Shown piece after piece: positions 51,517 through 60,222 of a stretch of 64,000 bases of DNA (position 1 is the stretch's first letter; the number at the start of each line of letters is the position of its first letter). The stretch covers positions 1-64,000 of the forward strand of contig NZ_JAGGPA010000026.1 in assembly GCF_018614035.1 (NCBI RefSeq), read 5' to 3'. The notes under the pieces were generated by a model that made no database searches, was not told the origin of the DNA, and saw only the letters and a program-made list of their open reading frames with translations. The translations under genes were made by a program, and so were the position numbers. The DNA is from Streptomyces sp. ISL-96. GTDB lineage: Bacteria; Actinomycetota; Actinomycetes; Streptomycetales; Streptomycetaceae.

Positions 51517-51819
51517 GTGAGTTCCTCCAGGAACGGTAAGTACGGCTTGGTCCGGGGCAGTTGGCCGACTGCCTCAGCGATGGTCACGACGTCGCGAGAT
51601 CAGAATTGCCCACCGAATCCCCGGCGAACCAGCCCGGAGGCCCTTATTCCCCCTCAAGCGTGAGGACATGTCGATAAACACCCTTCACGCCCCCAAAACC
51701 CCAGCTCACCCCTCTCGCACCCGACAACCCGGCCACCCCAAGGAGAAAAGCGTTCCAGCGCATTTTCGGCCAATCCGCCCCCCTTCCCTTCTTCGAACGC
51801 GCGTACGAAAATAGAGCCC
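51517..51819. other. 303-bp divergent promoter region
   Basis: This region separates the secreted-protein gene (minus) and a prim-pol gene (plus). It is less GC-rich than its surroundings near 51650-51790. No palindrome of note was seen. Confidence 0.4.
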
Positions 51820-52761
51820 ATGGCCACCCCCGACCGGCGTGCCGCCACCTTGGCCCTCGCCCACGCTCTCTCCGCCGCCGAGCGCGGGCTTCCCGTCATT
51901 CCTTTGTCCCGCACCAAACTCCCCGCCCTGCGCTCCCCGCACCGGGACGCCGCCGAGCCGCTCCTGTGCCGGGGCGAATGCGGACGCCCAGGGCACGGCG
52001 TACACGACGCCACCACAGACCCCGCCGCCGTCCGCGCCCTCTTCGCCGCCGCGCCCTGGGCGACGGGTTACGGGATCGCGTGCGGGCGCCCCCCGCACCA
52101 CCTGATCGGCATAGACCTGGACACGAAACCGGCGAAGGACACCGCCTCCGACGCCGGCACGACTACCGCCACCGCTGCCCCCACCGACGCCACCGCGGCC
52201 CTACGGCACCTGGCGCTCCGGCACCTCTTCACGATCCCGGACACCGTCGTCGTCCTCACCCCCAGCGGCGGCCGCCACATCTGGCTGACCGGCCCGCCGG
52301 ACGTCGTCGTAGCGAACTCCGCCGGCCGCCTCGCCCCCGGCATCGACATCCGGGGCACCGGCGGCTACCTGGTGGGCCCCGGCTCCGTCACCACCCACGG
52401 CACCTACCGCACCGCGCCCGGCACCGGCCACCTCGCGCCGGCCCCCTGCCCCGGCGCACTGCTCCGCCTGCTCACGCCCCCCGCACGCCCTCACTCCCCG
52501 GCGCACCACCCGGCGGGCGGGCCCGGAAGCGGCCACGGCCTGGTCCAGTTCGTACTGGCGGCACATGAGGGCCAGCGCAACACCCGCCTCTTCTGGGCCG
52601 CTTGCCGCGCGTACGAGAACGGCATCGGCGACTCCCTCGCGAACGCACTGACGGACGCGGCGGTCCACACGGGCCTCACCGAACGCGAAGCCCGCGCCAC
52701 CATCGCCTCCGCCGCCCGCCTCAGCGCGTGCGGCCGCGGGTGCGCTCCTGGTGGCCCTTGA
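51820..52761 (+). CDS. Chromosomal prim-pol-domain protein
   Basis: This 313-residue protein has the prim-pol N-terminal domain: AERGLPVIPLSRTKLPAL, a Cys pair (CRGECGRPGH), IGIDLDTK with metal-binding Asp pair, VVVLTPSGGRHIWLTG and GIDIRGTGGYLVGPGS. A helical C-terminal region with HEGQRNTRLFWAACRAYENG follows. It could synthesise DNA or RNA primers. Unlike the element's copy, it has no replication genes nearby. Its 3' end overlaps the convergent gene by 41 bp. The start has no clear ribosome site. Confidence 0.85.
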   Translation: MATPDRRAATLALAHALSAAERGLPVIPLSRTKLPALRSPHRDAAEPLLCRGECGRPGHGVHDATTDPAAVRALFAAAPWATGYGIACGRPPHHLIGIDLDTKPAKDTASDAGTTTATAAPTDATAALRHLALRHLFTIPDTVVVLTPSGGRHIWLTGPPDVVVANSAGRLAPGIDIRGTGGYLVGPGSVTTHGTYRTAPGTGHLAPAPCPGALLRLLTPPARPHSPAHHPAGGPGSGHGLVQFVLAAHEGQRNTRLFWAACRAYENGIGDSLANALTDAAVHTGLTEREARATIASAARLSACGRGCAPGGP

Positions 52762-53377
52762 CGTCGGGCAGACCGAGATAGCCGCGCTCGCGCTCGGCCT
52801 CGCCGAGCCACAGCTGGGGGACGTGCTGCTGGATCGCCGCGACCAGGGGCTCCCGGAAGCCGCTGTTGGCGACAAGGCGGTAGCGCAGTCGCGGCAGGTT
52901 GGGCTGCAAGGGCTCCTCGTCGCGGACCATGGCCCACAGGACCGGATCGTCGCGATCGACGGGCGCGTTGGGGTACAGCTCGACGGAGTAGTGCTTCACG
53001 GGGCGGCTTCCCGTCCTGCACCAGTTCAGACCGACCCCGGCGAGGCTGTCCCAGGGGATGACCTTCTGGCCGCCGGGGTTGTTGACCCACAAGCCCGTGT
53101 GGTCGACACACAGGAAGGTGTGCCGGGACTTCAAGCCGGCGGACACGAAGACGACGCCGCAGAAGCCGATCAGCAGCCCAATGATGACGCCCGCGATCCC
53201 ACCGGGGTTGGGGTTCTTCCCGGTCAGCCCGGCCATGACCGCAACGCTGCCAAGCACGACGAACGCGCCGACCACGGTGCAGCCGACTCCGACCGGAACC
53301 TCGGTCCGGGCAGCGCTGCGTCCCATGCGTATGAGCGTGGCGGTGGGCGCGGGACCTTGGGCATAGGGACTCGTCAT
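52721..53377 (-). CDS. Two-helix membrane protein with PH-like domain
   Basis: This 218-residue protein has two hydrophobic segments (VGVGCTVVGAFVVLGSVAVMAGL and GVIIGLLIGFCGVVFVSAG, about 29-82). A C-terminal domain with FLCVDHTGLWVNNPGGQKVIPWDSLAGVGL resembles bacterial PH-like domains. The tail is basic. The start is ATG 53377. Its last 41 bp overlap the end of the prim-pol gene on the other strand. The function is unknown. Confidence 0.7.
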   Translation of the reverse strand: MTSPYAQGPAPTATLIRMGRSAARTEVPVGVGCTVVGAFVVLGSVAVMAGLTGKNPNPGGIAGVIIGLLIGFCGVVFVSAGLKSRHTFLCVDHTGLWVNNPGGQKVIPWDSLAGVGLNWCRTGSRPVKHYSVELYPNAPVDRDDPVLWAMVRDEEPLQPNLPRLRYRLVANSGFREPLVAAIQQHVPQLWLGEAERERGYLGLPDVKGHQERTRGRTR

Positions 53378-53449
53378 GGCGATCGAGCTTAGCGAGCGTG
53401 GAGCGATTCCCCGGCCGTACCGCAGGCGGCCGCACTATGCTCTACCTGC

Positions 53450-53515
53450 ATGACCGCACGGGGCCAAGAAGCGTCGGACACGGAAGACGACCTGCGGGCG
53501 CGCTTTCAGCTCTGA
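53450..53515 (+). CDS. Possible leaderless 21-codon ORF
   Basis: TATGCT (53436-53441) lies 8 bp before the ATG, the arrangement of leaderless Streptomyces genes. The peptide MTARGQEASDTEDDLRARFQL looks like the N-terminus of small acidic proteins such as DUF5302 members, then stops. It may be a truncated gene or a true micro-ORF upstream of the next ORF. Confidence 0.35.
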   Translation: MTARGQEASDTEDDLRARFQL

Positions 53516-53526
53516 CGATCATCGCC

Positions 53527-53718
53527 ATGGGATTCAACGCCGGTGTGAACATGGGCATCTGGGTCGCTGTCTGCGCCCTGGGCACAGCCGTCGGCGCCGC
53601 AGCGGCGGCCCTGGCCATGCGGGGGCGCACCCGCTGGGCAGTCGCCGGCTTCATGCTCGCGTTCACGCTCGGCACGGCCGGCGACATCCTCAGCGGCCGC
53701 CTTTCCCAGACAGGGTGA
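53527..53718 (+). CDS. Small hydrophobic membrane protein
   Basis: This ORF encodes 63 residues with two hydrophobic helices (IWVAVCALGTAVGAAAAALAM and WAVAGFMLAFTLGTAGDIL). An earlier in-frame ATG at 53437 lies inside the putative -10 element of the upstream ORF and is unlikely to be the start. No ribosome site is clear. Its stop is followed directly by a terminator hairpin, which supports expression. Confidence 0.45.
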   Translation: MGFNAGVNMGIWVAVCALGTAVGAAAAALAMRGRTRWAVAGFMLAFTLGTAGDILSGRLSQTG

Positions 53719-53723
53719 ACGCG

Positions 53724-53756
53724 GAAGGGGTGTCTCCGAGTCGGAGACACCCCTTC
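53724..53756. terminator. Terminator hairpin before tRNA-Ser(TGA)
   Basis: GAAGGGGTGTCTCCGA and TCGGAGACACCCCTTC form a near-continuous 16-bp inverted repeat. It can end the plus-strand small gene and the minus-strand tRNA. Confidence 0.75.
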
Positions 53757-53781
53757 TGACCTGTACCTGCGTTGAGCTGTG

Positions 53782-53868
53782 CGGTGGGTGTGGGATTTGA
53801 ACCCACGGTGACATCGCTGCCACGACGGTTTTCAAGACCGTTCCCTTAGGCCGCTCGGGCAACCCACC
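53782..53868 (-). tRNA. tRNA-Ser(TGA)
   Basis: On the minus strand GGTGGGT pairs with ACCCACC, discriminator G. The anticodon loop CTTGAAA gives TGA. A long variable arm and a GGTTCAAATCC T loop are present. CCA is not encoded. Confidence 0.95.
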
Positions 53869-53911
53869 CTCGCGCCACCGGCCCGCGGTCGCGCGAGAAC
53901 AGCCTAACCGG

Positions 53912-55423
53912 TCAGCTGTCGTCGCCCTTGCGCTGGCCCAGGGTGACTTCGGCCGTCGCCGTCTTGCCGTCGCGCTCGTACGTGAGCGTGACCTTGTCAC
54001 CCGGCTTGTGGGTCCAGATCTCGCTGATCAGCGTCGGGCCGCTGTCGATCACCCGGTCGTCGAGCTTGGTGATCACATCGCCCGCCTTCAGACCGGCCCT
54101 GCCCGCCGGGCTGTCCGGCGGGACCGCCGCGGTGCCGCCCGTGCCGCGGTCCGCGATGACGGCGCCGCCGTCGCTCTTCGGGTCCATGGAGACCGTGGCG
54201 CCGATCACCGGGTAGACCGGCTCGCCGGTCTTGATCAGCTGCTGGGCGACCGTCTTCGCCTGGTTGACCGGGATGGCGAAGCCCAGGCCGATGGAGCCCG
54301 CCTGGGACTGGCCGAAGCCGCCCGTGCCGGCGGACTGGATGGCGGAGTTGATGCCGATGACGGCGCCGCGCGCGTCGAGCAGCGGGCCGCCGGAGTTGCC
54401 CGGGTTGATCGACGCGTCGGTCTGCAGGGCGCTCATGTACGACGCCTTGCTGTTCTGGCCGTCGCCCGAGGCCACCGGACGGTTCTTCGCGCTGATGATG
54501 CCGGTGGTCACCGTGTTCGACAGGCCGAAGGGCGCGCCGATGGCGATCGTCGAGTCCCCGACGGCCACCTTGTCGGAGTCGCCCAGGGGCAGCGGGGCCA
54601 GGCCGGCCGGGGCGCTCTTCAGCTTCAGTACGGCTACGTCGTAGCCCTCCGCGCGCCCGACCACCTCGGCGTCGTACTTCTTGCCGTTGGAGAAGGTGAC
54701 GGACAGTTCGCCGCCGTCCGCCGCCGACGCCACCACGTGGTTGTTGGTGACGATGTGGCCCTGCACGTCGTAGACGAAGCCAGTTCCCGTGCCGCCCTCG
54801 CCGTCGCCCCCCTGCGCCTCGATGGTGACGACGCTCGGCAGTGCCTTCGCCGCGACCGCCGCGACGGTGCCCGGGTCGCGCTTGAAGCCCTCCGCGGTGC
54901 CGGAGGCGGAGACGGTGGTCGAGTCGGTGGGGCTGTCGTTGCGCTCGGCGGCCCAGTACCCGATGCCGCCGCCGACGCCACCCGCGACCAGCGCGGCGGC
55001 CAGCACCCCGGCGACCAGACCGCCGGTGCGCTTCCTACGGGGACCGGGCGGTACGGGCGGCATGGGCGCGCCCCACGCGGGGCCGCCGCTGTCGCCGCTG
55101 CCACCGCCGCCGTAGGTGGGATGCGCGGGCGGGGGCGGCGGCCATCCGGCGCCGGGCCCGGCGGTAGGTCCGGCGGCCGGACCTGGCCCGGGCGCGGCCG
55201 CGTGAGGCTGCGCGACGGGCATGTACCCCGGCTGCGGCTCGGACGTGTGCCCCTGCGCTGTGGGATTGTGTACGGGCTGCTCGAGGGCCGGGGGCGCCGG
55301 CTCGCGCCCCGGGTCCGCAGCGTTCGTACCCGTGGAGTCGGAGGCGGGCCCGGAAGCGGCCACCGGCACGGGAGGTGCGGAAAGGGCGGCCGGAACCGCA
55401 GTGCCCTCGTTCTCGGTGCTCAC
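53912..55423 (-). CDS. Membrane-anchored HtrA-type serine protease with PDZ domain
   Basis: This 503-residue protein has a long Pro/Ala/Gly-rich cytoplasmic N-terminus, one membrane helix (about 133-158), a trypsin-like domain with catalytic His (VTNNHVV), Asp (GYDVAVLKL) and Ser (INPGNSGGPLLD), and a C-terminal PDZ domain (PAGRAGLKAGDVITKLDDRVI). It would degrade or refold misfolded proteins outside the membrane. The triad is intact. The GTG at 55423 follows GAGAAGAGAG. No two-component system is adjacent. Confidence 0.95.
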   Translation of the reverse strand: MSTENEGTAVPAALSAPPVPVAASGPASDSTGTNAADPGREPAPPALEQPVHNPTAQGHTSEPQPGYMPVAQPHAAAPGPGPAAGPTAGPGAGWPPPPPAHPTYGGGGSGDSGGPAWGAPMPPVPPGPRRKRTGGLVAGVLAAALVAGGVGGGIGYWAAERNDSPTDSTTVSASGTAEGFKRDPGTVAAVAAKALPSVVTIEAQGGDGEGGTGTGFVYDVQGHIVTNNHVVASAADGGELSVTFSNGKKYDAEVVGRAEGYDVAVLKLKSAPAGLAPLPLGDSDKVAVGDSTIAIGAPFGLSNTVTTGIISAKNRPVASGDGQNSKASYMSALQTDASINPGNSGGPLLDARGAVIGINSAIQSAGTGGFGQSQAGSIGLGFAIPVNQAKTVAQQLIKTGEPVYPVIGATVSMDPKSDGGAVIADRGTGGTAAVPPDSPAGRAGLKAGDVITKLDDRVIDSGPTLISEIWTHKPGDKVTLTYERDGKTATAEVTLGQRKGDDS

Positions 55424-55648
55424 AGCTCTCTTCTCCTCGGTCCCACGTCGTTTTCGGTCAACGTCACCACTGTGCAAGTGTCCGCTGTCAGCTTTTCCCA
55501 CCGCACATCAGAGGACCGTAAGCGGTTCCTGTGCATCCACGGAATATCCTTTACATCGGTCAAAACGGTCGCATGCCGAGCAGAGCCGATCGGCCGCCTC
55601 CAGTGACGTGTTTTCCCGCCTACCCATCCGCGGTGACACCATGACGCC

Positions 55649-56467
55649 GTGACCCACGCACGGCAGCACACCATCCAAGTCGTCGCTCACCGCGGCGCCT
55701 CCGAGGACGCCCCCGAGCACACCCTCGCGGCGTACATGAAGGCGATCGAGGACGGCGCGGACGCCCTCGAGTGCGATGTACGGCTCACCGCGGACGGGCA
55801 CCTCGTCTGCGTCCACGACCGCCGGGTGAACCGCACCTCGAACGGCCGCGGCGCCGTCTCCGCCCTCGAACTGGCCGACCTCGCCGCCCTCGACTTCGGC
55901 TCCTGGCGCGACAGCCCGGAGTCCCCGGACTGGGACCCGGCCCGGGGACAGGCCCCCGGCGAGTTCACCTCCGTACTCACGCTGGAGCGCCTCCTGGAGC
56001 TCGTCTCGGACGCCGGGCGCCGCGTCGAGCTGGCCATCGAGACCAAGCACCCCACCCGTTGGGCCGGCCAGGTCGAGGAGCGGCTGCTCCACCTGCTGAA
56101 GCGGTTCGGCCTGGACGCCCCCGCCGCCGACGAGCCCTCGCCCGTACGCATCATGAGCTTCTCGGCGCGCTCCCTGCACCGGGTCGCGGCCGCGGCGCCC
56201 ACCCTCCCGACCGTCTACCTGATGCAGTTCGTCTCCCCGCGCCTGCGCGACGGGCGCCTCCCGGCGGGCTCGCACATCGCGGGCCCCTCCATCCGGATCG
56301 TCCGCAACCACCCCGCCTACATCGCACGGCTGCACCGCGCGGGGCACCGGGTGCACGTATGGACGGTCAACGAGCCGGAGGACGTCGAGCTCTGCCAGCG
56401 CCTCGGTGTGGAGGCGATCATTACGAACCGCCCCAAGCAGGTCCTGTCTCAATTGGGACGCCCATAA
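55649..56467 (+). CDS. Glycerophosphodiester phosphodiesterase
   Basis: This 272-residue TIM-barrel enzyme has the conserved VVAHRGASEDAPEHTLAAY (catalytic His, 13-31), ALECDVRLTADGHLVCVHDRRVNRTSNG (metal Glu/Asp and second His), ELAIETKHP and VHVWTVNEPED. It hydrolyses glycerophosphodiesters from lipids or teichoic acids. There is no signal peptide, so it is cytoplasmic. The start is GTG 55649. It is divergent from the HtrA gene across 225 bp. Confidence 0.92.
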   Translation: MTHARQHTIQVVAHRGASEDAPEHTLAAYMKAIEDGADALECDVRLTADGHLVCVHDRRVNRTSNGRGAVSALELADLAALDFGSWRDSPESPDWDPARGQAPGEFTSVLTLERLLELVSDAGRRVELAIETKHPTRWAGQVEERLLHLLKRFGLDAPAADEPSPVRIMSFSARSLHRVAAAAPTLPTVYLMQFVSPRLRDGRLPAGSHIAGPSIRIVRNHPAYIARLHRAGHRVHVWTVNEPEDVELCQRLGVEAIITNRPKQVLSQLGRP

Positions 56468-56607
56468 CCCTGGTCACAGGGAGTGCACCGGCGCGTTCAG
56501 TGCGTATTCGATCGTTACGAGTGCGTCACTGACCGGCGCTTGGCCGGTTTCCGGTCCAGGCCATTGGGGCATTCACTCGGTGGCGTGGGGCGAAGGAGGT
56601 CTCGGGG

Positions 56608-57141
56608 GTGGCGTTGGTGGTGGCACGGGAAGTGCCCACGTCGTCGAGCATGGCCGTACCCCATGGCCCTGCGGGCGTGGGTGAAGCAAGACGCCGTATG
56701 CGCGACGAACTGCGCATCAACGGGTTGTCCGATTCGGTCATCGACGACGCCGTACTGATCCTGTCCGAACTGCTCAGCAACTCCTGCCGTCATGGCAGGC
56801 CGCTGGGGCAGGCGGAGGTCGGTGACGGTGACATCCGCGCCGCGTGGCGCGTCGACGCAACAGGCAGGCTGACCGTCGAAGTGACGGACGGAGGCGGTCC
56901 GACCCGACCGGTTCCGGCCACGCCCTCGGTCACCGCACGCGGTGGCCGCGGGCTCAACATCATCACGGCCCTGGCGCAGGACTGGGGCGTACGGGACAGC
57001 GCGGCCGGCGAGGTCACGGTGTGGGTCAACGTGACGGAGGGGCACCGTCGCGAGGACTTCGCTACGCGCGTCGCCGTCCCCGGAATGGATTTCGTGGACT
57101 CGTTCGACGACCTGACCGACCCAGGACTGACCCCTCACTGA
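56608..57141 (+). CDS. RsbW-like ATP-binding protein
   Basis: This 177-residue HATPase_c_2 protein has the N-box ILSELLSNSCRHG (about 51-63), VTDGGGP (G1 box) and GGRGLNIITALAQDWGV (G2). This family includes anti-sigma factor kinases. No sigma or anti-anti-sigma gene is adjacent; the nearest SigB-like sigma genes are at 26521 and 27609. GAAGGAGGT precedes the GTG at ideal spacing. The target is unknown. Confidence 0.85.
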   Translation: MALVVAREVPTSSSMAVPHGPAGVGEARRRMRDELRINGLSDSVIDDAVLILSELLSNSCRHGRPLGQAEVGDGDIRAAWRVDATGRLTVEVTDGGGPTRPVPATPSVTARGGRGLNIITALAQDWGVRDSAAGEVTVWVNVTEGHRREDFATRVAVPGMDFVDSFDDLTDPGLTPH

Positions 57142-57266
57142 TCGCTGGGTCCTCTCGGTGGACCTCGACCGGCCGGCTCCGGTACCCGGCCGGTCCCGGT
57201 CGGGGGCGGCTCAGCGGCTAGGCTCGCGCCCGACACAGCACTGCCGTGAACGGGAGAAGCCAAGCC

Positions 57267-58241
57267 ATGGCCAAGAAGCGCCCCCAGCCCGCAAGGGGAA
57301 CCAAGCCGCAGGCTCAGGTCACAGTCGGGGAGGTGCCGGTCGTCGGGGCCCGCGAGCCCTGCCCGTGCGGTTCCGGCCGTCGCTACAAGGCCTGCCACGG
57401 CCGCGCCGCCTCGCACGCCGTCACCGAACTGGTCCAGCGCCCCTTCGAGGGCCTGCCCGGCGAGTGCGACTGGGTCGCCCTGCGCGAGCTGGTGCCGGCC
57501 GCGACCGTACCGCTGACGCTGAAGGACGGGCTCCCGGACGACGTCCCTTCCGTCACGCTGGCGACCGTACTCCCGATGGCCTGGCCGGCCCTGCGCCGCG
57601 ACGACGGCTCCGTGCTGCTCGGCCTGCAGAACGACACGCCCTCCGGCGACCTCAGCCGCGACCTCGCGGACACCCTGCGGCGCGCGCTGACCGCGAAGCC
57701 GGGCACGCCGGTCGCGGCCGAGCGCGCCCCGGCGGACGGTCCGCGCCTGCAGGACCTGCTCGACGCCGACGCGCCCTTCGAGCCCGAAGTGCACTCCGGC
57801 TTCGAGTTCTGGGTCCCCGACGCGCAGAACGCGACACCCGAGGTGAGCGCCTCCCTGGAGCGCGCCAACGCCGCCGCGATCCCCACGGTCAGGCTGACCG
57901 GTGTCGACGCCGCGTACTGGTGCGAGACGCCCGACAAGAACCACCTGCGCTGGGTCATGCCGTACGCCGAGGACCAGCTCCTCGACGCACTCGCACGGCT
58001 GCACGCCGCCGGTACGTCCTCGCTCGGCGAAGGCACCCGTCTCGTGGGGTCCTTCCGCGCGCACGGACTGATGGTTCCGGTGTGGGACCTGCCGAGCGAG
58101 ACCAGGGCGCAGGACATCGAGAAGGCCGCCGCCGAGCTCGCCGAGCGGCTCGCCGTGGCCCTCGCTTCGGACACTCCGCTGACGTCGGAGGAGCGCCGCG
58201 CGCGGGGCGGTCTCACCAACCGCCAGGTGACGCTCAGCTGA
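57267..58241 (+). CDS. DUF5926 protein with SEC-C zinc motif
   Basis: This 324-residue protein begins with a basic stretch and a SEC-C motif (REPCPCGSGRRYKACHG, about 30-46). The DUF5926 body follows (LVQRPFEGLPGECDWVALRELVPAATVPL; WVMPYAEDQLLDALARLHAAG). SEC-C motifs bind zinc and often bind ribosomes or SecB-like partners. The family is conserved in actinobacteria without a proven role. GGGAGAAG precedes the ATG at 57267. Confidence 0.88.
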   Translation: MAKKRPQPARGTKPQAQVTVGEVPVVGAREPCPCGSGRRYKACHGRAASHAVTELVQRPFEGLPGECDWVALRELVPAATVPLTLKDGLPDDVPSVTLATVLPMAWPALRRDDGSVLLGLQNDTPSGDLSRDLADTLRRALTAKPGTPVAAERAPADGPRLQDLLDADAPFEPEVHSGFEFWVPDAQNATPEVSASLERANAAAIPTVRLTGVDAAYWCETPDKNHLRWVMPYAEDQLLDALARLHAAGTSSLGEGTRLVGSFRAHGLMVPVWDLPSETRAQDIEKAAAELAERLAVALASDTPLTSEERRARGGLTNRQVTLS

Positions 58242-58366
58242 CCGTGACAATTCCCGCCGGCCGATCGGTGACCCCGGTCACAACCCCCGTTTCAGCAGTT
58301 AAATCCCTGTCTGAATAAGGGAGATCGAATTTGCCAACCGCAGATCTCTTGTTACCGTTCTAAGTG

Positions 58367-58410
58367 CCCGGTCGCTGGTGCATCCCCCGTCGCCAGCGAC
58401 CGGGTCTTTC
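58367..58410 (+). terminator. Terminator-like hairpin
   Basis: CCCGGTCGCTGG and CCAGCGACCGGG form a 12-bp stem with a 14-nt loop, followed by TCTTTCTGT. It lies between the DUF5926 gene and the convergent secreted-protein gene. Confidence 0.7.
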
Positions 58411-58445
58411 TGTATCCCCGTTCCGTCGTGCGTCGCATCGCCCGG

Positions 58446-58958
58446 TCAACGGGGCGCGGGCGCCACCGAGTTGCTTCCGGAGCGCAGTAGCAACGGCCCG
58501 TCTCCCGCTGCGGCGAACTCCGACACCGCCGAATATTCATCGGCTTTTCCGCGCGACGGCTCACGCGGTGTTTCACACACCCCGGGTTCGTCCTGCGCAC
58601 TCACCGGACAATGCATCTGAACGGTCCGGCCCGCCGGGCCCATCAGGGTGAGTACGGATCGAAGTTCCGTCCCCGTCGCGTTGCGGTAGTACGTACGCGC
58701 CCAGGTACTGCCGTCCTCGGTCAGCACACAGGTCTGGCCCTCGATGCCTTCCGGGGAGCTGAGCTCGGGACCGCATTGCGGAGCGTTCCCGGGAGCGTCC
58801 TTTTGAGCGTTCCCGGGAACGTTCACCGCAGCCGCCTTGGCGTCGTCGGGTACGGACAGCGGCTCGGGCTCCGCGGAGGCGCCGGCCAGCGGCAGCAGGA
58901 CGGTGAACACCACGACGGCCGCGAGCCCGGTCATGCGGAGATTCAAGGCGGGTCCCAC
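58446..58958 (-). CDS. Secreted protein of unknown function
   Basis: This 170-residue protein has a signal peptide (MTGLAAVVVFTVLLPLAGASAE within 1-30). The mature part has four Cys (CGPE, TCVL, HCPV, VCETP) and a strand-rich region (WARTYYRNATGTELRSVLTLMGPAGRTVQMHC). The Cys probably form disulfides in an exported domain. GTG 58958 is used; ATG 58934 is an alternative that still leaves a signal peptide. It is encoded between genes of unrelated function. Confidence 0.7.
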   Translation of the reverse strand: MGPALNLRMTGLAAVVVFTVLLPLAGASAEPEPLSVPDDAKAAAVNVPGNAQKDAPGNAPQCGPELSSPEGIEGQTCVLTEDGSTWARTYYRNATGTELRSVLTLMGPAGRTVQMHCPVSAQDEPGVCETPREPSRGKADEYSAVSEFAAAGDGPLLLRSGSNSVAPAPR

Positions 58959-59101
58959 CTGTCGACTGCCCGGAAATTCTTGACGGTGGGCCGAAGATAT
59001 CGACGGATGACCGGTGACACGGCAGCCGCGCGCCCGAATCCCTCAGAACACGGGCGCGCTCACACCCATACGAGTGAGTACAGGTGAGTACGGGTGAGCT
59101 G

Positions 59102-59761
59102 TCAGTACGCGAGCCTGCTGCCGCCGTCCGGTGCGCCATTGCTCGCCGCCACCAGCGCGTCCACCACCGCCTCGACATCCGGCAGCCAGGGCGCGGCCGA
59201 ACCGGCCAGCGGAGCCCGTTCCCAGCACACCTGCCCGGTCCCCGTCTCGGAGGGCGGCAGCACCAGGTAACCGCCCTCTCCGTGGAACCGCAGCGAACTG
59301 GGCACCCAGTCCTTGGCGTACAGCAGCTCTCCGAGCCGCTCCAGGGAGTACGGGGCGACCAGCAGCGACCAGCGGGTCGGCGTCGCGACAACGGGGCCCA
59401 GGCGCATCCCCATGCCGTCGAGCGCCGTCAGTGCGACGGCGCCGGCGACCGCGGGGAGGCTGATCGCGCACGGAGCGGCGCCCCCGGTGGCCAGCATGAC
59501 GGGCGCGGTCGGACGGTTGGTCCACCACCAGCGGATCATGCGTTCGTCCGTGGTGGCCGCCAGGATGCCCGGGTCGAAGGGATGCGCGCCGGGAACCACG
59601 CATTCGGGATCGGGACAGGCACAGGCCTGTCCGTTCAGGCCCACTCCGGGGAGCACGGGCCACTGCCAATCGGTGGCGCAGGTCAGCGCCGCGCCGAGCT
59701 GGGCAGGCCCCTCACTTCGCCGGAACCGGGGCCTGCGTCGCTTTCCGGGGATCTCGCGCAT
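59102..59761 (-). CDS. Prim-pol-domain-derived protein, degenerate active site
   Basis: This 219-residue protein is related to Streptomyces proteins annotated as bifunctional primase/polymerase: LTCATDWQWPVLPGVGLNG, CACPDPECVVPGAHPFDPGILAATTD, WWTNRPTAPVMLATGG, YLVLPPSETGTG. The metal-binding Asp-x-Asp strand of true prim-pols (VVVDLDMP in the element's copy) corresponds to ISLPAVAG here, so it is probably catalytically inactive. AAAGGAACGAG precedes the ATG at 59761. It is divergent from the PP2C-like gene. Confidence 0.75.
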   Translation of the reverse strand: MREIPGKRRRPRFRRSEGPAQLGAALTCATDWQWPVLPGVGLNGQACACPDPECVVPGAHPFDPGILAATTDERMIRWWWTNRPTAPVMLATGGAAPCAISLPAVAGAVALTALDGMGMRLGPVVATPTRWSLLVAPYSLERLGELLYAKDWVPSSLRFHGEGGYLVLPPSETGTGQVCWERAPLAGSAAPWLPDVEAVVDALVAASNGAPDGGSRLAY

Positions 59762-60222
59762 GAGCGCTCGTTCCTTTCCGTTGAACGCCGAGGTCCATAT
59801 CACACCATGTGTGCATATCTTCACTGAGCGTGCACGTCACGTACTGGCTGCGTACTGGTGGTGCATCGCCGCACTTTTCAGCCTGCGGCACGGGTAACCC
59901 CTCGGGGCCAAGCGTGAAACGTAGCGGAGGGTGGCGCACACATGGCGCTTAACTGATCCGTACTGGCATCTGCGGTAGATCCGTAGTGCTGTCCCGCGTG
60001 CTTTCCCGCTGTCGGGGACGAGGCACGGCCTACGGCGGTTAGGACGCCCAGGCCCGCCGCCAGGTTCCGGGGCGGTCCCAACTACCCCTGGCCATCACCG
60101 ATTAGGTACCCATCACGGTTCATATGACGCGCTGTCGAACACCCTCAGTCGACCGCAAATTCTTGCCGTGTGTGGCATTTTTAGGCCAAGTTGGCTATCC
60201 CACAGACACCAACAGTCCCACG
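59762..60222. other. 461-bp divergent regulatory region
   Basis: This gap lies between the prim-pol-like gene and the PP2C-like gene and is clearly AT-richer than its neighbours. CGTACTGG occurs at 59840, 59851 and 59959. No convincing gene or terminator is present. The repeats may be operator sites. Confidence 0.45.

Noticed and set aside
53437..53718. Membrane protein starting at ATG 53437
   Set aside because: This ATG lies inside the likely -10 box of a leaderless promoter; a downstream ATG at 53527 was used instead.
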